Source of the DNA: Linum tenue
Taxonomy: Eukaryota > Streptophyta > Magnoliopsida > Malpighiales > Linaceae
Direction of reading: 5' to 3'
Length of the DNA: 64,000 nt
Assembly: GCA_946122785.1 (NCBI GenBank)
Contig: CAMGYJ010000002.1
Span: 68,163,703 to 68,227,702, forward strand
Below, piece after piece: positions 47,961-57,700 of the stretch; the stretch's first letter is position 1, and every line of letters begins with the position of its first letter. The notes under the pieces were generated by a model, which was given only the letters and a program-made list of their open reading frames with translations, did not search any database and had not been told where the DNA came from. Position numbers and translations under genes: made by a program.

Positions 47961-49390
47961 TTATTTAATAAGGATTTCAGCTGAGGATGGCGAGACCGTT
48001 GTTAGATGCAAAAGCTCTCGTAACTGCTTGAATGCTCTATCGAAAGAGATGAGCCCCATGAACCAAAATTCATGGTTGTCCACAGTCACCAGCTGAATGT
48101 ATCTTTCTGAGGAATTTTGGGATGAGTTCACCCTACTCAACTGCTCAACCCTCATCACCACCTTCATCATATAAAGAAAAGAAGAAAAAAACACCAAAGA
48201 TCCTCATTAGATGTGTGTTTTCCAAACTTGGAAATTAAATGGTATACTGCTATGGAAGAGATGGCAAGAGATGAGTATACCTTGTAATGCAGCCATTGTT
48301 GGTGGTGTCCAGCAGTGGGGGAGCGATAAACCAGTAAGGGGAAATCACTGCAGAAGGCGAGTCTCTTGTTAGAGACATAGAGGGTGCCGATCACCGGGCC
48401 GGTGGAAGTGGAGAGATAGCAAGCGTAGGAGTTGAGCAGCTTCTCCTCCGGCAAACTCCCAAACGTCCGGCTGAACACTTTCTCTGTTCCACCTTCTGCT
48501 AATAACTTCGTCCCCTGTTGGATCCTGGCCATGGCTGTGTCGGCCAAATTGGGGCTCACCTTCACTACATACATGTTTCCACCATTCTTCTCATCAATCA
48601 GTCAAACAATTTTTTACTTAGAGTTAACCACAAATCGAGAAGTTAGAGGTGGCAATTCACAATTCAATCCACCAATCCATTAAAAATATCCACATAATCC
48701 AATCCATTTGAATCCAAATCCAATTAGATTGGTGGATTCATGGATTGATCCATGGATCCAAATGGCATATTACGATTTGGTACCTATATTTTTAAATTTT
48801 ACATTTTGGTGCCCAAAATTTAATTTTTTATACTAAAAATATCATTGAAAAATTATGTTTTGGTACCTAAATTTTTTTTATTATGACATTTTGGCATCTA
48901 AACTTTTTACATTTTACATATTGGTCTTTGATTAAGAATGTCATTTGAATTCATGGATAATCCACCAATTCATAGTCGATCCATTTGCCACCTCTAAACG
49001 AAACCATACCAGAATTAATTAATCACTAGATGACAACTAACCGATTAGAAAAATAAAAGAGGAAAGAGACATGATTGAAGGACGTACGGTGACGCCAGAT
49101 GCCATCGGCGTAACCCTCTGCTTTCTTGGTGGCGTCTTCAAATCTCCTCCCGCAACGGCCCACCGCAACACACATCTTCTCTATCGGTCCTGCAGTGGGC
49201 AGAGCAACACCATGTCCATGATATGATATATATGTATACATGAAGATGGCAACAGCTAGCAAGTGATGAATCGAAATTTGTTACTGTTGTTGGCGGTGGG
49301 GGCGGAATCGGGATGAACTGGCACCGTCTCGATGTACGGATTGTAAGCAGATGATGGAGCAGTGTAATAGTTTCCGTTCTGATGATCCAT
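47961..49390 (-). CDS. GEM-like GRAM-domain protein, 4 exons
   Basis: It belongs to the plant GEM/GEM-like (ABA-responsive, GRAM domain) family. GRAM domains bind phosphoinositides or proteins, and Arabidopsis GEM modulates GLABRA2 expression. Exons on the minus strand are 49390-49285, 49189-49088, 48564-48281 and 48161-47961. Phases agree, giving 230 residues. The N-terminus is Pro/Ser/Tyr-rich (MDHQNGNYYTAPSS). An amphipathic stretch follows (FEDATKKAEGYADGIWRHLKVSPNLADTAMARIQQGTKLLAEGG), and then the GRAM domain: VFSRTFGSLPEEKLLNSYACYLS, GTLYVSNKRLAFCSD, YIQLVTVDNHEFWFMG. The third exon's acceptor is placed at TAG|TGAAGGTG because only that keeps the family sequence in frame. Intron 2 contains a MITE, and an 11-kb retrotransposon lies 293 bp upstream of the start codon. 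Confidence 0.9.
48644..48996. mobile_element. hAT-like MITE in intron 2 of the GEM-like gene
   Basis: The ends TAGAGGTGGCAA and TTTGCCACCTCTA are inverted repeats, with inner ATCCA/TGGAT-rich arms. The AT-rich middle has TTTTGGTACCTAAATTT-like words similar to those in the MITE at 36642-37218. No target duplication could be confirmed by eye. It extends intron 2 to 523 bp. Confidence 0.65.
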
Positions 49391-49682
49391 TTTTTCCTCT
49401 GCTCTGCTAGCTGGTGACTACCCAATCCACACAAGTTGAAAGGGTTTAATGAAGTTTTGAGAAGGCGGAAAAAGATGGAATGGAATGGCATCCTTTTCCC
49501 GGCGGATTCGGGTTCCATTATATTTTCAACGGTGCTGTTAAGTTATGGAAGGAAGATATATGCTTCTGGCGCGGGAGGAACACGGATCAGACGATGGAAA
49601 AGTAGAAAAGAATTATGCTCTACTGTTTGGATTATTCGCTTCAATCTTCTTGCTGCTGGCTCCGCACCATTGATAAAGGAAT

Positions 49683-50226
49683 TGTTCGCGCCTAGAAAGT
49701 GCCAGGCGTTTTAAGTAAGGTCAGTGAGGAATCCGCCGACTTCTTGAGATGTGGGAGTATCCGTTGCGTGGTAACTGCCGCCTTCTGCAAAGAAAGGTCC
49801 CGAGGCGTAGCCCGGGGACGCCCTCCAATGCCTAAGTCAGTAGTATTCTGTGGTGGTAGTCAGTATCAATAGAACGAAAGAAATATAGAGAGAGAATGGT
49901 TTAATAGAGAGAGAGAATGGTTTAATAGAGAGAGAGAATAGTTTTTCTCAGAGAGAGAATCCTCGGCCCCCTCTTAAATGTGGCGGTTATCCCTTATTTA
50001 TAGCCTCCCCTGACAACCTGTCAGATTCAATACCTCGTACTTGTTTCCCCGGTGGCACGTCTGCGGCGCCTTCTTAGTGCCTCGTCAGCATTTGGGCCCA
50101 ACCTACTCACGCTTGGGCCTCCTTTCGGCCTTTTCCCCTTTTGGGTCCTTTCGGCCTTTTCCCCTTTTGGGTCATTCCCAATACCCATGGGCCTTGATTT
50201 AGATGATGGTCCCTTTTGGCCCAACA
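49683..50226 (-). repeat. Tat element 3' LTR
   Basis: This 544-bp LTR contains GA-rich AGAGAGAGAAT repeats (about 49891-49962) and, read on the minus strand, a TATA box TATAAATA near 49993-50000. It is also the copy facing the GEM-like gene. Confidence 0.95.
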
Positions 50227-50677
50227 TTTGTCCCGCAGGCGGGTAAAGCCCCCGGGTTTGGGCGGCTGGTTTTTTATTCCTATGGCGGGATCATCCTCTA
50301 AATCAAGGACCCGCCCAGGTAAGCTTCCCCCCGGGCGACCAATCGGGGGCAAACCGCCCCGGACACGCCCCGCCCTCGTCGCCACGTGTCGGGCGACACG
50401 AGCTTTCACGGACCCCGGGGTCCTCGTTGATATGATGACGCTATATAGCCCTCTCTAGGGTTAGCGAACCGTCACCTCTGGAAATCGCGCCCTCATTTAA
50501 AAGTCACTCAGACGATCAATCGAAGGTATTTTCTCTTTCTCCTCATTCTTGTGCTCTAATTCTCTCGGTTTTTCAGTCGGTGATTCTGCCAATTCTCCTC
50601 CCATTGTCGCCGTTGTTGCAGCGAGCTTTGTTCTTCACCGACTTCCCGCGTCTGCTTCCTGTTTGGTGGTTCCGACC

Positions 50678-53210
50678 ATGGCCGGAGAAGATGGATCGTC
50701 GCTCCCCCTTCCCTCTGCTGGTTCTGGGTCTTCTCCCAGCCGAAGAAAGAGTGGTGCCGGCGCCGCCGCCGCCGAATCTGTTCCTTCCGGCAACGACGCC
50801 GCCGCCGCGTCGGCGACCCCCGTTCTGGCCATCAATTTAGAGTCGTCGGACACGGTGACGGACCCGATAACCGCCGTTGCTCAAGGTATGCTTCATTTGA
50901 ACGATTTTTCACCCTTCAGTACGTTCGGTCTTGACTGGGATTTTAGCGGGGTAGATTTTGATTTCGGTGGGTCTTGGTCCGACGATGGTCGATATTTGTT
51001 GGGTAGATTTGAGGATGGGTCATATGAATTGACCGATGTTGCTTTGGGTGTGAGCGTAGAAAATGTAGCACCTAGGGGAGACGCTTCCGCCATGGGGGAT
51101 AACTTGGCAAGTTTTGATGACGTCTCCGTAGCGAGCGTGAGTTCCGATGAGGATCTTAGTATTGATGACCCAACTTCTCCCGAGCGGCCTTCCGAGTCTT
51201 CCATTGACCTCTCGGAGGACCTATCAGACCAGAGCTATCCGGCCGTGACGGATAACACCTATCATATACGCTTGCATGAGCATATGTGGGGGAAGCGGGA
51301 AGTTCCAGCTCGCGCATTTGATCGAGGACCTGACAGATACAGCAAGCTGACGCCTACGACGGTCCTCACCCGCCTTAGAAACCACCAGCTCCCCGCCGAC
51401 TGGAAGTATGCTGCCCCGTCCCCGACCTCTCGAGCCGGCACATGCCCGAAGGGATGGATCACCATCTATACTGAGCAGCTAAAGTTGGGCTTGCGTTTCC
51501 CCCTCGATCCCCTAATCACCCAAACCCTCTTGTGCCTGAATTGTACGCTCGGACGGTTGTCGCCCACCATTATTTTCCACGCCTGCGCTTACAAGTTGGC
51601 GTGTAAGAGACTCGGGGTCGAACCATCCTTTGCCGCCTTCCGCTTTATTTATGGCCTTAGGCGTGTTTCCAACGTCTGGTCTTTCGGTAGGCGGGATAAA
51701 GCATATGGCTTTGTAACCGGGACCCCCAAACTTGATAAGGCCTGGTTTAAAGATTTTTTCTATGCCAAGCCTACTTCGCAATGGTATTCGGGTGACAAGG
51801 AGCCTCGCACGGGTTACGCCTACGGCCGGAAAGAGAACTGGGACGCCAAGCTTTGGACATTGGATTCTCAGAGGGACCATGCCGCTCGGCTCGCTGACTT
51901 TTCTCCCTTTAACTTGAAGCTGGGGGGAAATGATTCTGTGAGGTCAATTCTGGGTGAACTCTTTGGAGATGGTCAGTAGCACCATTGCCACGCCTTCCAT
52001 TTATATCTTTATACTTGTATTCTATATTTCTAACTCTCCTTTTGCAGCCATGCACTTTGGGAACGTGGCGATGATGGCGAGGCCTCCAAGGCGGGGAAAA
52101 CTTGCCGCTTCCAAGACCGGTGCATCTGCTAGCGGCTCTGCGCCTCCAAAGGCGATTGTTCCTCTGAATAAGCCTCCCACCCCCGTTGTGCAAACCACGC
52201 TCGCAAGCGGGGCGGGCGGGTTAATGACCGTGCAAGCCAGCTCTGAGCAAGGCCGCAAGACTCGGGATTCGGGGAAACGGGCGGCCGAAACTCCTGCTGG
52301 TGAGCCCGATGATGGTCGCAAGAAGCCGAAGGCGACATCGCTGACCGAGACAGTAGACTTCTCTCCCCATTCCTCCCTCCGAGAGGACTGCGCTCGCCGG
52401 ATGCTTCATGAGTTGTCCGGTAAGCTTATTGTCCCGCCTGAGTACACAGAGGAGGAAGACCCTTCCACCAGACACTGGGTTGGAACCGCTGCCCGTTTCC
52501 TTCTTGCGGTAAGTACATTTTACTTGGAATCTTTTGCTTATTGACTTCCTTCTCTATCACCGTAACGAAAATTACTTTGCGCGCAGGCTGGCGTTGGTTT
52601 GTCCCAAATTGGGATGACCAACGAGAAGCTCCATAAGGCGAGCTTGCGCGGGGAGGTGGAGGCGGAGAAGTTGCGAAAGAGGATAGGAGAGTTGGAGGCG
52701 GAGTCTATCAAGGGACGAACTGCATTGCGGGCGGAGATGAAGACTGGGTTGGAGAAGGAATTCACCGCAACTACCAAGGAACTCCGCGCGGATCTGTCTC
52801 GTGGAATTCAGAAGGTGAATAGCCTGATGGCCGACAAGGAAGGTTTGGAGGCTGAAGTGACCCGTTTGCGCGACCGTGTGGGCGAGTTGGAGAAAGACCA
52901 GACAGAAAGTGTGCTTAGGCACAAAACTGAGGTTGAACTTGCCGCCAAGTCAGCGGTGGCGTCCTATCTGCTATCCCCCGCCTTCCGTAAGATTGATGAC
53001 GCCAAGCGCTCCAAGGCAATTTCTGACACGGTTGCTGCTATCCGCCATCTGTTCCGCCGTGAGCACCCGTATCTGGCGTGGGATACCGATGCTGTGTGGG
53101 ATGCGGTGGTGGACTGGGGAAAAGCTGAAGGTGACGTCAACTCGGAGGAGGTGGTATCAGAGGATGCGGGAGGTGATGCGGCAAGTTCCCGTGGCGTAAA
53201 CAATCCTTAA
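50678..53210 (+). CDS. Opposite-strand accessory gene of the Tat element, 3 exons (gypsy-type transposon domain)
   Basis: Exons 50678-51971, 52048-52508 and 52587-53210 join in phase with consensus borders, giving 792 residues. The start is the ATG at MAGEDGSSLPLPS. A TATA-like CTATATAG lies near 50440, outside the LTR. The acidic, Ser-rich N-terminus (about 1-200) is followed by a conserved domain (about 225-420) with LPADWKYAAPS, GLRFPLDPLITQTLL, NCTLGRLSPT and KLACKRLGVEPSFAAFR. This matches the so-called putative gypsy-type transposon (transposase_28) family found antisense in Tat retroelements. Exon 2 is basic and Pro/Ala-rich. Exon 3 is a long coiled coil (about 600-710), then a short helical domain and an acidic tail. 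There are no stops. The function is not known to me. A related gene with the same first-intron position is at 62280. Confidence 0.85.
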
Positions 53211-53470
53211 GCCATTGCATTCATCCTTTTGCTTTTGGGGTCGTGTATGTTTTCGACCATGACAATCGTATGTACTAAGTATTTTTCCGCTTCTCAAACA
53301 ATGGCCGCTCTAATGCGGTTTCTTCGAATTTATAACTTCTCCCTTTTCCCTTCTATCGGATGTCCTTACCATGCTGTCCTTTTATTCTTCCTATTTGGGG
53401 GGTGTCGTGGTGTATCGTCCTGATTTGCATGCGTAATTTTCACGGGCGTCGACGTAATCTGATTTATTTT

Positions 53471-54686
53471 TGTGGGATCCCGCTCTGCCTTCGTGGTGGC
53501 GTGTTATGAGCGAGTCCGCGCCCCTCAGGGCGGGCCGCGGGCGGGTTATTCTGCTTCGTGGTAGCGTTTTATGAATAACCCATGTCCCGGGACGCGTTTT
53601 TGTGGGATCCCGCTCTGCCTTCGTGGTGGCGTGTTATGAGCGAGTCCGCGCCCCTCAGGGCGGGCCGCGGGCGGGTTATTCTGCTTCGTGGTAGCGTTTT
53701 ATGAATAACCCATGTCCCGGGACGCGTTATGTGGGATCTCGCTCTGCCTTCGTGGTGGCGTGTTATGAGCGAGACCGCGCCCCTCAGGGCGGGCCGCGGG
53801 CGGGTTATTCTGCTTCGTGGTAGCGTTTTATGAATAACCCATGTCCCGGGGCGCGTTTTTTGTGGGATCCCGCTCTGCCTTCGTGGTGGCGTGTTATGAG
53901 CGAGTCCGCGCCCCTCAGGGCGGGCCGCGGGCGGGTTATTCTGCTTCGTGGTAGCGTTTTATGAATAACCCATGTCCCGGGGCGCGTTTTTGTGGAACCT
54001 CGCTCTGCCCTCGTGGTGGCGTGTTATGAGCGAGTCAGCGCCCCTCAGGGCGGGCCGCGGGCGGGTTATTCTGCTTCGTGGTAGCGTTTTACGAATAACC
54101 CGTGTCCCGGGGCGCGTTTTTTGTGGGACCTCGCTCTGCCCTCGTGGTGGCGTGTTATGAGCGAGTCAGCGCCCCTCAGGGCGGGCCGCGGGGGTTATTC
54201 TGCTTCGTGATAGCGTTTTACGAATAACCCATGTCCCGGGACGCGTTATGTGGGATCTCGCTCTGCCTTCGTGGTGGCGTGTTATGAGCGAGTCCGCGCC
54301 CCTCAGGGCGGGCCGCGGGCGGGTTATTCTGCTTCGTGGTAGCGTTTTATGAATAACCCATGTCCCGGGGCGCGTTTTTTGTGGGATCCCGCTCTGCCTT
54401 CGTGGTGGCGTGTTATGAGCGAGTCCGCGCCCCTCAGGGCGGGCCGCGGGCGGGTTATTCTGCTTCGTGGTAGCGTTTTATGAATAACCCATGTCCCGGG
54501 ACGCGTTATGTGGGATCTCGCTCTGCCTTCGTGGTGGCGTGTTATGAGCGAGACCGCGCCCCTCAGGGCGGGCCGCGGGCGGGTTATTCTGCTTCGTGGT
54601 AGCGTTTTACGAATAACCCATGTCCCGGGGCGCGTTTTTTGTGGAATCCCGCTCTGCCTTCGTGGTGGCGTGTTATGAGCGAGTCT
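53471..54686. repeat. 130-bp tandem repeat array (about 9.4 copies) in the Tat element
   Basis: Units start TGTGGGAT at 53471, 53601, 53730, 53861, 53991, 54122, 54249, 54380, 54509 and 54640, with periods of 127-131 bp. Each unit contains three self-complementary pairs: GCTC...GAGC around the GAGCGAG word, CGCCC...GGGCG, and GGGTTATTC...GAATAACCC about 21 bp apart. Unit variants differ at the start (GACGCGTTAT versus GGCGCGTTTTT) and recur in blocks, suggesting segmental duplication. The array lies between the ends of pol and the opposite-strand gene, in the part of Tat-lineage elements known to accumulate tandem repeats. Confidence 0.95.
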
Positions 54687-54743
54687 TGGGAGTGGAGAGC
54701 TGAAAAGACGTTTGCATTGAAAATTTCCAAACTAAGGTTACAT

Positions 54744-57700
54744 TTACTCCGCCGAGTAATACTTGCGCAAGTGTAGCGCATTCCAAGTCTTGCTTATAGC
54801 TTCTCCGCCCATGGTAGCGAGCTTGTAAGTACTCGGACCGATTTTGTCGCTTATCAGATACGGTCCCTCCCAATTTGCCGCCAACTTCCCATGTCTCTCC
54901 TTCTCCCGTTTCTCGAACATTCTCTTGAGTACCATGTCGCCCTCTTCAAGGGGTCGAGCGCGGACCTTGGTATTGTACGCCTTCGCCACTTTCTCTTTCT
55001 CAGTTATTATGTGCTCTAAAGCCGCCTCCCGCCTTGTTTCCGTCATGTTCAGCTGATGTAGGAGATTGGCATGATTTTCCTCTGGGTTGTAGGCGCGGAT
55101 GCGGAGCGTTGGGAACTGTACCTCCGTCGGGACAACCGCCTCGCATCCGTATGTGAGAGCGAACGGTGTTTCCCCTGTTGCCGTTTTGTGTGTGGTCCTA
55201 TGAGCCCACAGGATATGTGGCAGTTCCGTCGTCCAAGTGCCCTTTGCTTCACCCAGTCTTCTCTTTAGGCCTCGCAAGATTAGTTTGTTAGAAGACTCCA
55301 CTTGCCCATTTGCTTGCGGGAACGCTACCGAAGCCAGGCTGAGCGTTATTCCATGTTCTAGGCAGAACTTCTCAAACGGGCGGCAGTCGAACTGCGCTCC
55401 GTGATCCGTGACAATCGTTTCGGGAATCCCGAAGCGTATCAAGATGTTATTGAAGAGGAATTTCTGTATTCTGGCACTGGTAATCGTCTCCAGGGGTTCA
55501 GCCTCTATCCACTTGGTAAAGTAGTCGACGGCTACTACCAAGTACTTCTTTCCAAGTGGGGCATTTGGGAAAGGTCCCAGGAGGTCTAGTCCCCATTTTG
55601 AAAAAGGCCATGGGCTTATGATTCCCTTCATTTCGGAAGCGGGAGCATGATGTTTGTCTGCGTGCGCTTGGCAAGCGTGACATTCTCGCACCATTTTCAG
55701 TGCGTCCTTCTTGACCGTGGGCCAATAGTACCCCTGTAAGAGTACCGCTCTTTCCAGACTCCGCGGCCCGAGGTGGGTGGCGCACGTTCCCATGTGTATT
55801 GTCTTTAGCGCCTCCTCTGATTCCTCCCTCCCTAAACACTTTAAGTATGCCCCTGTGAAAGAGCGTTTGAACAGCTCACCCCCCACCACGGTGTATCGCG
55901 TGGCCTTCCGCCGTAAGGCTTTGGCGGCCGCCGCCTCATCCGGGACTTCATCTTTCTCCAGGAAACCCAGCAGTTGACTTCTCCAATCCTCACAGTTGCC
56001 ACCCTCCGCATCCGTTATGACAGCTACTTCCTTCGTTACCGTGACTTGTCTTTCCCCCTCGAAGTCCATTGCGGTGGCCAGCTTGGATAACGCATCAGCG
56101 TGTGCGTTCCCCTCCCGCCTTATGTGTTCCAACGTCCATTCCTCCATTTGTGCCAGTTCCCCTTGAGCTTTTCCGGCCAGCCTTGCTAACTCCTCCTCCT
56201 TAATTTCGAAGTTTCCATTAATTTGACCCACCACAAGTGACGAGTCAGAATAAATCTTTACCTTCTTGGCTCCCATTTCCATGATCAGCTTTACCCCGTT
56301 TATTAACGCTTCGTATTCAGCGACGTTGTTAGTCTTCAGGGCGTTAAAACGCATGGCCACCTCATGAACCACTCCGTCGGGGGTTTCTATGACGATCCCC
56401 GCTCCCGCACCTCTTTTGCCCGCAGCTCCGTCTACCAACAGCTTCCACGCTTCGAATTCTCTATTGGTGCCCTCATCAGTGGTGAAGCCCTCGACAACAA
56501 AGTCGGCCAAAACTTGGGCCTTGATTGCTGGTCTGGGAGCGTAGGAGATGTCGTGCTCACTCAACTCCACCGCCCACTTTGTCATTCTTCCGGAGGCGTC
56601 CATCCCTTGTAGTATTTTCTTGAGCGGTAAGTTGGATAGGACAGTAATAGGGTGGCTCTGAAAGTAGGGTCGCAATTTCCGCGCCGTCATTGCCACCGCT
56701 AGGACCGCCTTTTCAACCACCAAATACCTTGTTTCCGCTGGAAGTAACGCTTTGCTCACATAGTATATAGGTTGGTCCTTGCCATCCTCCGCTCTTCTTA
56801 CAAGCACTGAGCTCACCGCCTGATGGGACACCGCTAGGTATAGGAATAAACGCTCTCCGTTAATAGGGGCGCTCAACACGGGGGGAGACGACAGTTGTTC
56901 TTTGAGGCGCATGAAAGCCTGATCACACTCCTCGCTCCATTTGAACTTAGTGGTTGATTTTTTTAGGACCTGAAAAAATGGGGAGCACTTGTCCGCTGAG
57001 CGGGGTATAAACCGGCTGAGGGCTGCCATCTTTCCGTTGAAAGCTTGTATCTCCTTGATCGTTTTCGGGGCCTTGAGTTGTAGTATTGCCTCGATTTGTT
57101 TCGGATTGGCCTCAATTCCCCGCTTCGTGATTAGAAACCCTAGAAACTTTCCCGCCTCCGCGCCAAACACGCATTTTGTGGGATTTAGGCGCAACCCATG
57201 CTTCCGCATATTCGAAAACGTCTCCCTCAAGTCTTGTAAGTGGGTTCCCGCCTCCTTACTTTTCACCAGCACGTCATCTACATAAGCTTCCACGTTCCGC
57301 CCTATCTGGTTGCGTAGCACCGCATCCACCATCCTTTGATATGTCGCACCCGCATTCTTCAAACCAAAGGGCATGACTACCCAGCAGTAGTTTCCCGTGG
57401 CTGTCATGAAGGCGGTTTTCTCTTGATCCTCTTCAGCAAGGCTGATCTGGTGATATCCCGAAAACATGTCCAGGAAGCTTAGCATGGAGTGATTGGCAGT
57501 GGCATCGATGAGTCGGTCAATCCTGGGGAGCGGGTACGCGTCTTTGGGGCATGCGCTATTCAGGCTGGTGAAGTCGACACACATGCGCCATAATCCCGAG
57601 CTTTTCTTCACAAACACTGGGTTGGCCAGCCATGTTGGGTATCGGACCTCCTTGATGAAACCCGCCTTGAGAAGTTTTTGTATTTCCTCTTCTAGTGCCA

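Noticed and set aside
49436..49714. 92-codon plus-strand frame upstream of the GEM-like gene
   Set aside because: It lies in promoter sequence, has no domain, and runs into the LTR of the inserted element.
53471..54686. Regular repeat array considered as CRISPR-like
   Set aside because: Units are directly adjacent 130-bp tandem copies without unique spacers, and lie inside a plant retrotransposon.
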